Of a stretch of DNA of 64,000 nucleotides, positions 7,262 to 16,145 are shown piece by piece. Positions within the stretch are counted from its first letter, which is position 1. Every line of letters starts with the position of its first letter. Position numbers and translations under genes: made by a program. The notes beneath the pieces were generated by a model. The model did not search any database and was not told the origin of the DNA. It saw nothing but the letters and a program-made list of their open reading frames with translations. Source of the stretch: Shimia sp. R9_2 (GTDB taxonomy: Bacteria > Pseudomonadota > Alphaproteobacteria > Rhodobacterales > Rhodobacteraceae); the NCBI RefSeq assembly GCF_017743735.1, contig NZ_JAGHRO010000002.1, positions 620,001-684,000 of the forward strand. Direction: 5' to 3'.

Positions 7262-9829
7262 TCAGAAGCGATCGAGCAGACGCTCCAGATAGTTGCGCTC
7301 AATCTCAGGCCGTTCGGCCTCGCCTGCGCGACGGCGGATCTCGTCAAGCAAACGGCGCGCCTGACGATAAACATCTTCGCCCTGCAACAAGCCCTCTTGG
7401 GTGCCAGCTGCACCACGGTTGCCCTGACTGCGGCCCAGGGGATCTTGCGCGTTACCTTGCGCCTCTGCCGTACCCTGTTGACCTTCCTGCTGTTGTTGCG
7501 CCATCGCATCGCCCAAATTGCGCATGCCTTCGCGCAGCGCATCCATCGCCTCAGCTTGCCGGTCGATTGCGGTGGCCAAATCATCTTGGCGCAGAGCTTC
7601 TTCTGCGCCTTCCATTGCGCTCTCGGCCTGCCCTAAAGCTTCACGCGCGGCATCGCCTTCCTGCATTCCTTGGCCTGGCAGGTTGCCAAGCTGACGATTA
7701 AGTTCCTGACGTAAAGCTTGCTGGCGGTCTTCAAGAGCTTCAGATTGGCCGAGCTGCTGACCATCGGCTTGCCCTGTTTCGCCTTCGCCTTCTCCGCGCC
7801 CTTCGCCACCGGTGCCGTCATGGGCCTGCCCACGTCCTTCACCGCCGCTGAAGCCCTGATTTTCGCTGGATTGGCCACTTTGGGCACCGGGGTTGAACTG
7901 CTCCTGCAGTTCACGGAAGGCTTCATCAGAAAGCCCCTGCTGTTCGCGCAATGTATCCGCCAAGCCCTGCATCGCCTGCTCACCCGGGCTTTGCTGCCCT
8001 TCACCTTGGGTGACCCGCATGTTCTCCATGAGCCGCTGCAACTCTTCCAAAGCCTGCTGCGCTTCCGCCATGCGGCCTTGCTCCATCAATTCCTGGATGC
8101 GGTCCATCATGCGCTGCAAATCATTTTGATTGAGCTGCATATTGTTCTGCGCCGTGTCCTGATTTTCCTGACCATCGCCTTGCTGCTGATCGCGCCGCGC
8201 CAATTCGCGCAGATAATCTTCGGTTGCTTCACGCAGCTCCTGCATCAATCGCGCGATCTCGGCGTCGCTGGCGCCGTTTTTCATCGCTTCTGACAGACGT
8301 TCCTGTGCCTGGCGCAGCCGTTCTGCTGCACTCCCGAGATCACCTTCCTCCAGATCAAGCGCCAAGGCCCAAAGCGCTTCTGCAAACTCGTCACGTTTCT
8401 CGTCTGTCAGCCCGTGGGACACATTGGTTTCAAGCCGCTTCAAAATGGTTCGAAACCGCAGGTAATCTGTTTCCTGCTTAAAAACGCCTTCTTCTGGACG
8501 ATGCGAAATCGCGCGCATCAACTGCGCAACACGGGCACCGTTCTCCTTCGACCAAAGGAGATCACGCCTCAGCTCAACTATCGCTGCGGCGAGCGGGTCA
8601 AAGAATCGGCGCGCTGGCAACGCAAACCGCATCGTGCCTGTTGTGCCCGTCAGCCCGGCATCGTCCTCGACGGTCAAAGTGACTTCGACCGGCAGATGCG
8701 CCCAAGGATGCTTGGAGAAATCTTCGATGAGGACTTCCTGAAAATAGGCCCGGTCTCCCGAAATCGGCAAAGGCAGTGGCACTTCGACATCGGGGCGCTC
8801 TTCAGGTGCCACCCGCAGTCCGTAGATGCGCTCAATCGCACTCATATCCAAGCGCACAACTGCCGTACCGCCCACGACGCCATAGTCATCTGTCGCTTCA
8901 ATCGGCAGCGTCATCTCTCCACGGCCGGACGTCTCCGGAGGCTGTGTGGCTATGACCGTCGGGGCGCCATCCGGCAACACCGCAATGTCCCAGCTGGCGC
9001 CGCCGTTCCCGGAAATTTCAAGCGCGCCAGACTGGGCGACATCAAAGCTCTGCTCTGCATCCGCCGCACTCTCAACAACGCTGGTGCGACCTGAGACTGT
9101 CTCTGCAACCGTAAGCGCACCGACCTCACCATAGAGGCGCAAGACAACACGGCTGCCTTCAGGAACCTCCAAGCCTCCTTCAGGTTGGTCATTCAGATAA
9201 AGCGCTGGTTTGCCTGTGTAAGAAGGCGGCTCGATCCAGCCCTCCCAAGTGGGACCGCTGGCCAGCGCGGCCCCGCCCGGCGCTCCAATATCTTTCACCG
9301 AAGAGATGTTGGCAGCCGAACCAAAAACGAAAGCGACCATCAGGAACAAGGTTGCGATATAGCGCAAGCCAAAGGGATCCAGATAGGAAATCCGTAAATT
9401 CGGCTCAACCGCCTTGGCACGTTCCGTCCGTTGCGCCATGCGCGTCTGGTGAGCCTGCCATAGCGCCTCCGAAGCGGCGTCTCCCTTGCCAATGGCGGGT
9501 GTGTCTCTCAATGCCTGAAGGGGCCGCCCCGGCAAGGTGGCATCCAAACGCGCAATGGCCATTTCCTGCGTTGGCACTTTAAAGCGCCGAGCACCGATCA
9601 CGAGAGCCGCCACCAGCGCCAAAAGCGCCAGTACACCACCGACCCAAGTCGCCTCAAGCGGCAATACATCCTGCACGCCGATCATCAGCGCTGCGAGAAC
9701 AACAAAGAGAATGGACCAAACCGGCCAGAACGCGCGGGTGATTGATTCTGCAAACAGGCCTGCGCGTGTCAGAGCAATAACTCTGCCAAGACGCTTTAGA
9801 GTAGCTTCAGACCTGTTTTTTAAAGCCAC
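7262..9829 (-). CDS. TIGR02302 family (DUF4175) membrane protein
   Basis: An 855-residue protein with two or three membrane helices in the first 180 residues (about 31-52, 60-80 and 155-175), then a large region with beta-rich character. The C-terminal third is dominated by Gln, Glu, Gly and Ala (for example around residues 540-830, with many MEQGRMAEAQQ-like and GEGRGEGEG-like stretches). Both length and layout match the TIGR02302 family of alphaproteobacteria, described only by its architecture. It lies 36 bases behind lysA on the same strand. The low-complexity part is probably extracytoplasmic, judging from family descriptions. Confidence 0.88.
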   Translation of the reverse strand: MALKNRSEATLKRLGRVIALTRAGLFAESITRAFWPVWSILFVVLAALMIGVQDVLPLEATWVGGVLALLALVAALVIGARRFKVPTQEMAIARLDATLPGRPLQALRDTPAIGKGDAASEALWQAHQTRMAQRTERAKAVEPNLRISYLDPFGLRYIATLFLMVAFVFGSAANISSVKDIGAPGGAALASGPTWEGWIEPPSYTGKPALYLNDQPEGGLEVPEGSRVVLRLYGEVGALTVAETVSGRTSVVESAADAEQSFDVAQSGALEISGNGGASWDIAVLPDGAPTVIATQPPETSGRGEMTLPIEATDDYGVVGGTAVVRLDMSAIERIYGLRVAPEERPDVEVPLPLPISGDRAYFQEVLIEDFSKHPWAHLPVEVTLTVEDDAGLTGTTGTMRFALPARRFFDPLAAAIVELRRDLLWSKENGARVAQLMRAISHRPEEGVFKQETDYLRFRTILKRLETNVSHGLTDEKRDEFAEALWALALDLEEGDLGSAAERLRQAQERLSEAMKNGASDAEIARLMQELREATEDYLRELARRDQQQGDGQENQDTAQNNMQLNQNDLQRMMDRIQELMEQGRMAEAQQALEELQRLMENMRVTQGEGQQSPGEQAMQGLADTLREQQGLSDEAFRELQEQFNPGAQSGQSSENQGFSGGEGRGQAHDGTGGEGRGEGEGETGQADGQQLGQSEALEDRQQALRQELNRQLGNLPGQGMQEGDAAREALGQAESAMEGAEEALRQDDLATAIDRQAEAMDALREGMRNLGDAMAQQQQEGQQGTAEAQGNAQDPLGRSQGNRGAAGTQEGLLQGEDVYRQARRLLDEIRRRAGEAERPEIERNYLERLLDRF

Positions 9830-9865
9830 GTCACTCCCATCCGCACTGCCTTGGGCCGTCTGGCC

Positions 9866-11131
9866 CTACAACCATTCTGGAATGCTATCCCGATTTATCA
9901 TCTCTTCATAGCTCGGGCGTCGGCGGATAACCGCAAATTGATCGCCGTGCACCAAAACCTCCGGGATCAGAGGCCGGGTATTGTATTCGCTGGACATCAC
10001 GGCGCCGTAGGCCCCCGCACTGCGGAACGCAACGAGATCGCCTGCGGCCAGCTTGGCCATCTCGCGTTCCTTGGCGAAGGTATCACCGGTTTCACACACC
10101 GGACCAACAATGTCGTATTTACCGGGCTCTTCTCCGGGAGCTGACTCGGAAACAGGGACAATATCGTGATGCGCCTCATACATCGCTGGGCGGATCAAAT
10201 CGTTCATCGCGCCGTCCACGATCAAGAATTCCCGATCTTCGCCAGATTTCACGTAGATCACCTTGCTGACCATGATACCGGCATTGCCCGCGATCAAACG
10301 GCCGGGCTCAATCTCGATCTCACAGCCCAAATGCCCAAGTTCCCGCTTGACCATGGCACCATACTCGACCGGCAACGGTGGGGCTGTGTTGGACCGTTCA
10401 TACGGAATGCCCAGTCCTCCTCCCAAATCCAGTCGTTTGATGTCATGCCCATCTGCGCGCAGCAACTCTGTCAGCTCGGCGACCTTGCGATACGCCGCCG
10501 CAAATGGCTCTAGCTGTGTCAACTGGCTACCTATGTGCACATCAATGCCTACGACCTTGAGGCCGGGAAGCGAAGCCGCCAAGGCATAGACCTCGCGCGC
10601 ACGGCTGATCGGAATGCCAAACTTATTCTCGGATTTGCCGGTTGCGATCTTGGCATGTGTCTTGGCATCGACATCTGGGTTCACGCGAATGGTGATTGGA
10701 GCCTCAACACCCAAGCGGCTTGCAACTGCGCTGATAACCGCCATCTCTGGCTCGCTCTCCACGTTGAATTGGCGGATACCGCCAGTCAACGCCGCCTCAA
10801 TCTCTTCTTCGGTTTTGCCGACACCCGAAAACACGATTTTGTCGCCGGGCACGCCCGCGGCCTTCGCTCTGGCGTATTCGCCACCAGAGACCACATCCAT
10901 GCCTGCGCCCAGCGCCGCGAGGGTCTTAAGGATCGCCTGGTTTGAGGCCGCTTTCATAGCATAACAAACCAAATGCTCGGTGCCCTCCAGCGCCTCATCA
11001 AACAATTTGAAATGGCGCTCAAGCGTCGCGGTGGAATAACAGTAGAAAGGTGTGCCAACCCGCGATGCAATTTCAGTCACCGGAACATCTTCGGCATGCA
11101 ACACGCCCTCACGATAAAGAAAATGATCCAT
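9866..11131 (-). CDS. lysA: Diaminopimelate decarboxylase
   Basis: A PLP enzyme that decarboxylates meso-diaminopimelate to lysine, the last step of lysine synthesis. Its 421 residues include the PLP lysine K60 in CYAMKAASN, the glycine-rich phosphate-binding segments (GGGLG near residue 244, and the EPGR motif near 286), and the CETGD and AYGAVMSSEYN signatures near the C-terminus. Length and motif order are normal. It follows the DUF2834 gene by about 100 bases and precedes the TIGR02302 gene by 36. Confidence 0.96.
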   Translation of the reverse strand: MDHFLYREGVLHAEDVPVTEIASRVGTPFYCYSTATLERHFKLFDEALEGTEHLVCYAMKAASNQAILKTLAALGAGMDVVSGGEYARAKAAGVPGDKIVFSGVGKTEEEIEAALTGGIRQFNVESEPEMAVISAVASRLGVEAPITIRVNPDVDAKTHAKIATGKSENKFGIPISRAREVYALAASLPGLKVVGIDVHIGSQLTQLEPFAAAYRKVAELTELLRADGHDIKRLDLGGGLGIPYERSNTAPPLPVEYGAMVKRELGHLGCEIEIEPGRLIAGNAGIMVSKVIYVKSGEDREFLIVDGAMNDLIRPAMYEAHHDIVPVSESAPGEEPGKYDIVGPVCETGDTFAKEREMAKLAAGDLVAFRSAGAYGAVMSSEYNTRPLIPEVLVHGDQFAVIRRRPSYEEMINRDSIPEWL

Positions 11132-11231
11132 GGCCGAGCTCTCCTGAAGTCCTTTGCGTCGCTACCGTTCCCTCTTACGCGGCAGGCAATGACCATTCAA
11201 TCCTGCCAAGCGCGCTTTCATAGGAAAGATC

Positions 11232-11549
11232 TCAGCTCTGCGGTTTTGAACGCAAGAATAGGAACAATGGCAAACCAAAGCTTACACCAACCATCCAGGT
11301 CGCAGGTATAGCGAGCAGCCCAAGCCAGTTGCGACGCGAGAACGCTTCAAAAACCACCCATACCGTGAGCGCAATCGCCGAGATCACCAGATCCCAGTAA
11401 ATGCCGGTCACCGCTGGATTTGCTTTCCACAAGGCGACCAATGCCGGGAGATCAAAGCCATTTTCGGCAATCCACGGCCCAAAGTACCGCATTGGCATAA
11501 TCGCGCCCCAGATTGCCAAACCCAGATAAATCCACCGCATTGCTGACAT
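11232..11549 (-). CDS. DUF2834 small membrane protein
   Basis: A protein of about 105 residues with three predicted membrane helices (about residues 5-22, 43-65 and 73-97). The motif GIYWDLVISAIAL in the middle is characteristic of the DUF2834 family of uncharacterised membrane proteins. Three clustered ATG codons follow a strong GGAGG; the one at 11549 has a 4-base spacing, and those at 11552 and 11540 are possible alternatives. It lies between the small lipoprotein and lysA on the minus strand. No function is known to me. Confidence 0.8.
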   Translation of the reverse strand: MSAMRWIYLGLAIWGAIMPMRYFGPWIAENGFDLPALVALWKANPAVTGIYWDLVISAIALTVWVVFEAFSRRNWLGLLAIPATWMVGVSFGLPLFLFLRSKPQS

Positions 11550-11678
11550 CATTCCTCCCCACTCGCGCCGTTGCGCGCTCCAATGTCTCTGCAAACGCTA
11601 CGCGCGTTTGAAGATTCCAGATCAGAATGATGCGATTATTGGCGCGATTTCAAGCACCTGAGGGCAATCCGCAGAGTA

Positions 11679-11876
11679 TCAGCACCCGTACCAGCGGCAG
11701 CCGCCACCAATCGAGATGCTCACGGTGCCATTGCTAATGCCAACGTTTCCGGAGGTATGCACACCATCAGAACCGATACCAATATTGGCATTTGCACGCG
11801 GTTTAAACGGCTCGCCATCGGCGCCACATGCAGCGATCACAAGCAGGCTCAGCATCGCAAAATAGATCCTTAGCAT
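11679..11876 (-). CDS. Small lipoprotein, LptM-like by position and N-terminal motif
   Basis: A 65-residue protein starting with a signal peptide that ends in the lipobox LVIAAC, so C17 would be the lipidated cysteine. The mature part starts CGADGEPFKP, then becomes rich in Gly, Asn, Ser and Ile with alternating residues (about 28-57), and ends in a short Cys-containing tail. A small lipoprotein with a CG-x-x-G-x-P start between argH and lysA is the position in which I recall LptM-like proteins (helpers of LPS-transport maturation) in alphaproteobacteria. The sequence is too short and diverged to be sure, so a plain lipoprotein of unknown role remains possible. Confidence 0.72.
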   Translation of the reverse strand: MLRIYFAMLSLLVIAACGADGEPFKPRANANIGIGSDGVHTSGNVGISNGTVSISIGGGCRWYGC

Positions 11877-11959
11877 CGGCGCAGTCTCCTAAATCAGCGA
11901 GGATCGTTTTATCGCATCAAGCGCAATAGCGCAAAGCGATTGGAAACCTTTCCCACAAA

Positions 11960-11988
11960 CAAAAATGCCCCAGCAAAAGCCGGGGCAT
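11960..11988 (-). terminator. Rho-independent terminator after argH
   Basis: On the minus strand the stem ATGCCCC / GGGGCAT, extended inside by GC-TTTT-GC, is followed by TTTTTG. It lies 20 bases past the argH stop and separates argH from the lipoprotein gene. Confidence 0.85.
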
Positions 11989-12007
11989 CCAAGACGTTAG
12001 AGCTGAT

Positions 12008-13399
12008 TTAGCCCAACCTGGCCTGCCAGGAAGCGATCTGCTCACGCACTCGTGTTGGTGCAGTACCACCGTAAGACATGCGCGAAGACACGGAGTTATG
12101 CACGCCCAGAACACCAAACACATCCTCGGTGATGGCGCTGTCTACACTCTGCATGTCTTCCAAAGTGAGATCCGGCAGATCACAGGCTTTGCTCTCCGCC
12201 ATCGCCACCAGCGAGCCGGTCACATGATGTGCATCACGGAACGGCATGTTGAGTGAACGCACAAGCCAGTCCGCCAAATCAGTCGCGGTGGAAAAGCCGC
12301 TGCCCGCAGCTGCTTCAAGGCTTTCGCGGTTGGCAGTCATATCCTTGACCATGCCTTCCATCGCCGCCAGCGCCAGCATCAGGTTGTCCGCTGCATCAAA
12401 GACCTGCTCTTTGTCTTCCTGCATGTCCTTGGAATAAGTTAGCGGCAAGCCTTTCATCACCATCAGAAGCGCAGTGTTGGCTCCAAAAATCCGGCCAATC
12501 TTGGCGCGGATCAATTCGGCTGCGTCAGGGTTCTTCTTCTGCGGCATGATCGAGCTGCCCGTAGAGAAGCGGTCAGACAGCGTGACAAAACGGAACTGTG
12601 CGGAGGACCAGATCACCAGTTCTTCGGCAAAACGGCTCAAGTGCATCGCACAGATGCTGGCAGAAGACAGAAACTCCAGCGCGAAGTCGCGATCCGCGAC
12701 AGCATCCAATGAGTTGGCCGCCGGACGATCAAAGCCCAGCGCCGCAGCCGTCATCTCGCGATCAATCGGGAAAGAGGTTCCCGCAAGCGCCGCTGCGCCC
12801 AAGGGAGATTCGTTCATACGCGCACGTGCATCTTTGAACCTGCTCAAGTCGCGCCCAAACATCTCCACGTAAGCCATCATGTGATGGCCCCACGTCACCG
12901 GCTGGGCAGTCTGCAGATGCGTGAAACCCGGCATCACCCAATCGGCACCCACTTCGGCTTGTGCAACAAAGGCGCGGATCAAAGCTTCGATCCCACCAAT
13001 GGCCGCGTCAATCTGATCGCGCACCCAGAGTTTGAAATCGGTCGCCACCTGGTCATTGCGGCTGCGGCCCGTATGAAGACGCCCAGCTGGCTCCCCAATC
13101 AGGTCTTTCAAGCGCGCCTCCACGTTCATGTGGATATCCTCCAGCGCGGTGGAGAATTCAAACGTTCCGCTTTCAATCTCTGACAAGACCGTGAGCAGGC
13201 CTTCCCGAATGGCTTCCGCATCGGTATCTGTCAGGATGCCTGTCTTGGCGAGCATCGCCGCGTGGGCCCGAGAGCCAGCAATGTCCTGCGCTGCCATTCG
13301 CTGATCGAACCCGATAGAAGCGTTGATCGCTTCCATTATGGCGTCCGGTCCAGCGGCAAAACGGCCGCCCCACATCTGGTTCGAGGTATCTTTGGTCAT
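12008..13399 (-). CDS. argH: Argininosuccinate lyase
   Basis: Splits argininosuccinate into arginine and fumarate, the last step of arginine synthesis. The 463 residues carry the family signature [12 protein letters not shown] near residue 280, whose serine is the catalytic acid-base loop residue. The HxH-type segment [12 protein letters not shown] (about residues 107-118) and the catalytic histidine segment [10 protein letters not shown] (about residue 158) are also present. Its start lies only 22 bases from the divergent tlpA-like start, so the promoters of the two genes must overlap each other or the coding regions. Confidence 0.97.
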   Translation of the reverse strand: MTKDTSNQMWGGRFAAGPDAIMEAINASIGFDQRMAAQDIAGSRAHAAMLAKTGILTDTDAEAIREGLLTVLSEIESGTFEFSTALEDIHMNVEARLKDLIGEPAGRLHTGRSRNDQVATDFKLWVRDQIDAAIGGIEALIRAFVAQAEVGADWVMPGFTHLQTAQPVTWGHHMMAYVEMFGRDLSRFKDARARMNESPLGAAALAGTSFPIDREMTAAALGFDRPAANSLDAVADRDFALEFLSSASICAMHLSRFAEELVIWSSAQFRFVTLSDRFSTGSSIMPQKKNPDAAELIRAKIGRIFGANTALLMVMKGLPLTYSKDMQEDKEQVFDAADNLMLALAAMEGMVKDMTANRESLEAAAGSGFSTATDLADWLVRSLNMPFRDAHHVTGSLVAMAESKACDLPDLTLEDMQSVDSAITEDVFGVLGVHNSVSSRMSYGGTAPTRVREQIASWQARLG

Positions 13400-13421
13400 G
13401 AGCAGCCCTTTTGGAGCGAAA

Positions 13422-14024
13422 ATGAAACGAAATAGGTCCGCGTCGGTTTATACAGGCTTGGCAGCAATCGCAATTGCCGCCATGTCCTTTGTCACATTCA
13501 CCGCCCCAGCACAGGCCGCCGAGCTGGATTACACTGCCGTCAAGGAGCTGCGCGAAGGTGATATGCGCAAGCTCATCTTCCACCCCAAGCCAAAGGATAT
13601 CTCTGAAAAGTCCTTTGTTACGGGGGAAGGCACTGAGGCAACTTTGCAAGGCTATGGAGGCAAGGTTGTGTTGCTGAACTTCTGGGCAACCTGGTGTGCG
13701 CCCTGCCGCCATGAAATGCCCATGTTGTCTGAGTTGCAATCACAGCTGTCGGGCGATGATTTCGAAGTGGTGACCCTGGCGACCGGGCGCAACCTGGTGC
13801 CGGCAATGGAAAAGTTCTTTGAAGAGATCAATGTTTCCAACCTGCCGCTTCACCGCGATCCTCAAAGCGCCGTCGCGCGCGACATGGGAGTTTTGGGTTT
13901 GCCCGCAACCGTATTGCTGGATCGTGAAGGCAATGAAATCGCGCGCCTTCATGGCGATGCCGATTGGTCCAGCGATACTGCCCGTGCAATTCTCTCAGGC
14001 GTGATCGAGCTGACCGCTCAATAA
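13422..14024 (+). CDS. TlpA-like periplasmic thiol-disulfide oxidoreductase
   Basis: A 200-residue exported thioredoxin-fold protein. A signal sequence or N-terminal anchor covers residues 1-32, with a likely cleavage after AQA. The active site is WCAPC with C92 and C95, and the cis-proline is P161 in GLPATV. Its relatives (TlpA, ResA, CcmG) reduce periplasmic cysteines, often for cytochrome c or oxidase assembly; the exact partner cannot be told here because no cytochrome maturation genes adjoin it. The ATG at 13422 has a GGAG ribosome site, while upstream in-frame ATGs overlap argH and give an unlikely N-terminus. Confidence 0.9.
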   Translation: MKRNRSASVYTGLAAIAIAAMSFVTFTAPAQAAELDYTAVKELREGDMRKLIFHPKPKDISEKSFVTGEGTEATLQGYGGKVVLLNFWATWCAPCRHEMPMLSELQSQLSGDDFEVVTLATGRNLVPAMEKFFEEINVSNLPLHRDPQSAVARDMGVLGLPATVLLDREGNEIARLHGDADWSSDTARAILSGVIELTAQ

Positions 14025-14032
14025 AGCAAATT

Positions 14033-14056
14033 GCGAAACCCCGTATTGGGTTTCGC
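14033..14056 (+). terminator. Hairpin after the tlpA-like gene
   Basis: The 9-bp inverted repeat GCGAAACCC / GGGTTTCGC has a 6-base loop and starts 8 bases past the stop. There is no clear T run, so termination efficiency is uncertain. Confidence 0.6.
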
Positions 14057-14180
14057 GATAACCTCCCAAGATATTGATAAATTTCGAAGCATTTGCCGTG
14101 ATCGCTGATCGCCGAGCTGATGCACTGACCTCAAAAAGGCGGGCATTTTTTAACTTTGACGATTTAGAGTGGGCCGCCAG

Positions 14181-14807
14181 ATGACCCGATTTAGTTTGCT
14201 CTTGCTTGTGACACTAAGTTTACTGCTGCCAGCTCAAGTGCTGACCGCCGAAGATGTCATGCCTCAAAGCAAGCGCAGTAAGCTCGAGCAACTCAAAGAC
14301 TTCTCGCTAAAAGGCGATGCTAAGTCATCTTTCAGACAGTTTCGCCGGAAGGCTGAATACTTCGGCAGTATCTATGTGAATCGTCCGGAGCGGCTCGCTG
14401 GAAGCTTCTCAAACGTAAATTCCATTGAACTTGCCGACTACTACGCGCGCGCGGCCTGCCATGCGAAATCCAAAAACCCGCGGCACTGCGTTCTATACGC
14501 CCGCGTCACACCCAAGAATTTTACGCCTCCCGAAAATGGTGAAACTCTTTCACGCGACGCCAATAGCGAATTTAAGGAATACCTTCGCCTGCAAAATGGC
14601 AAACGATTTGGCGCCTTTGCGGTGTCTGACAATGGTGCGGTTGGCTATTCCTGGGCTGAGCCCACACGCGATTTCGCCGAAAAAGAAGCGCTGAAACGCT
14701 GCGCGAAATCCGCCCTTAAACTGATGCGTGATGTGCCAAAATTATTGAAGCCTGTGGTGGCCGCTCCCTCACGGCAAGGGTGCCGCCTTATCCACCTATC
14801 ACGCTGA
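14181..14807 (+). CDS. Secreted protein of unknown function with a DUF4189-like C-terminus
   Basis: A 208-residue protein with a clear signal peptide (residues 1-22, cleavage near VLTA). The central part is basic. The C-terminal half contains FGAFAVSDNGAVGYSW followed by an AEKEALKRC segment, which resembles the DUF4189 pattern of an aromatic strand, then a helix ending in Cys. Several cysteines in the mature part could form disulfides in the periplasm. An in-frame GTG at 14169 is an alternative start; both starts have weak ribosome sites. The gene stands alone between hairpin 14033-14056 and a 285-base gap. No function is known to me. Confidence 0.68.
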   Translation: MTRFSLLLLVTLSLLLPAQVLTAEDVMPQSKRSKLEQLKDFSLKGDAKSSFRQFRRKAEYFGSIYVNRPERLAGSFSNVNSIELADYYARAACHAKSKNPRHCVLYARVTPKNFTPPENGETLSRDANSEFKEYLRLQNGKRFGAFAVSDNGAVGYSWAEPTRDFAEKEALKRCAKSALKLMRDVPKLLKPVVAAPSRQGCRLIHLSR

Positions 14808-15092
14808 TGGCCACGTCCCTCTTTGCAAGGCTTATTTAGCCACCACCAGTTTTGCTGAGGTCTCCAGAGATTTTAGGAAAATTTCACAGAAGAAGCGCTC
14901 GCTTTGCCATCCGCCCAGAACCGACAGGAAATCAATGGAAAGTAGCGGCCACGCACCGTGTCCATGCAAATTGGCTAAAATCGATCGTAAATACTCACTA
15001 GTAAAGCATTTTTCTGCTTAGCAGTTTAAGCGTTGTTTCATTTGTCCGCGCCTAAGATGAGGGACGCACTATTGGGAAACCGGGAGTCTGCC
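14808..15092. other. Intergenic region upstream of the EAL gene
   Basis: This stretch of 285 bases has somewhat higher A+T content than its neighbours. I see no open frame with a ribosome site, no strong hairpin and no tRNA. It presumably holds the promoter of the EAL gene. Confidence 0.4.
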
Positions 15093-15935
15093 ATGGGTCG
15101 CCCGACCAAGAAAAATTCTGCAGGGACGCCGCGAGAGCATCGCAGCCCGCTTGCCTACGCTGTTGACACGCGAGACTCCTCGACCTTGGATATGGTGCGA
15201 GAGGCCATAGCGCACAAACAGGTGATGCTCGCATACCAACCTGTGGTGCAGGCCTCCAACACCAAACGCCCAGCATTTTACGAAGCGCTTGTCAGGGTCT
15301 TGGATGAAACCGGCCGGATCATTCCCGCAAAGGATTTCATGAGAGCCGTTGAGGACAGCGAGCTTGGCCGTCAGCTAGATGTGCTTGCACTGGAGCTTGG
15401 TTTGAAGGCGCTGGCAGAACAGCCCGCGCTACGCCTTTCCATCAACATGTCCGCCCGCTCCATTGGCTATGCCCCTTGGATGGATTGCCTGCAGCGTGGT
15501 CTGTCCCGCTCGGCAACGATTCCTGAGCGCCTTATTTTTGAGATTTCCGAAAAATCGGTGGTCCAAGTGCCCGAAATCGTCAAAGGGTTCATGGAAGAGT
15601 TGCAGATCAAAGGCATGTCCTTTGCCCTGGACGACTACGGCAGCGGGCTCACCACTCTGACTGTGTTCCGTGATTTTGATTTTGACATTATCAAGCTGGA
15701 CGGCTCTTTCAGCCGCAACATCGCAACGGACGCGGCAAACCAAGTGCTTGCGAGTGCTGTCGCTGCGATCTGCGAGCGCTTTGACATGCACTCCGTTGCA
15801 AGCCGCATCGAAAGCCCAGCAGATGCACAGATGATGACAGATCTTGGCTTTGATTGCTTGCAGGGGTTTGCCTTTGGCGCCCCAACGATCTCCCCACCTT
15901 GGAAATCGCGCAAAGAAAAACGCAGCGCTGCATAG
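15093..15935 (+). CDS. EAL-domain cyclic di-GMP phosphodiesterase
   Basis: A 280-residue cytoplasmic protein consisting almost only of an EAL domain after about 30 polar residues. It would hydrolyse c-di-GMP to pGpG. Conserved elements seen are YEALVR (E64), INMSAR with the metal-binding Asn, FEISEKS, DDYGSG with both metal Asp, KLDGSF with the catalytic Lys, and LQGFAFGAP near the end. The usual A-E-G-V-E-T motif reads A-S-R-I-E-S: its last Glu is kept, but the first Glu and Gly are changed. Activity is therefore likely but not certain. No sensor domain is present. The ATG at 15093 has GGGAG 7 bases upstream; an in-frame ATG 20 codons earlier does not. A GGDEF protein at 52675 is a possible counterpart. 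Confidence 0.9.
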   Translation: MGRPTKKNSAGTPREHRSPLAYAVDTRDSSTLDMVREAIAHKQVMLAYQPVVQASNTKRPAFYEALVRVLDETGRIIPAKDFMRAVEDSELGRQLDVLALELGLKALAEQPALRLSINMSARSIGYAPWMDCLQRGLSRSATIPERLIFEISEKSVVQVPEIVKGFMEELQIKGMSFALDDYGSGLTTLTVFRDFDFDIIKLDGSFSRNIATDAANQVLASAVAAICERFDMHSVASRIESPADAQMMTDLGFDCLQGFAFGAPTISPPWKSRKEKRSAA

Positions 15936-16145
15936 CCCGACGCACCCACTACCATCTGAAAACCTGTTGGCTCAGTTTGGCAGGCGAAGCCTTGCCAACC
16001 GTCCGCGCCACTTTGACACCCCAATACCCTCACCGTTGCCGCAGTGCGGCAAATGCGCTATTCAGCCTTTGGAGAGGAAGATTGCACCTTTGGTTGAGGA
16101 GAACCGGGCGCACCCTTCACCCAGAATTTGGTAGAGGATTTTCAA

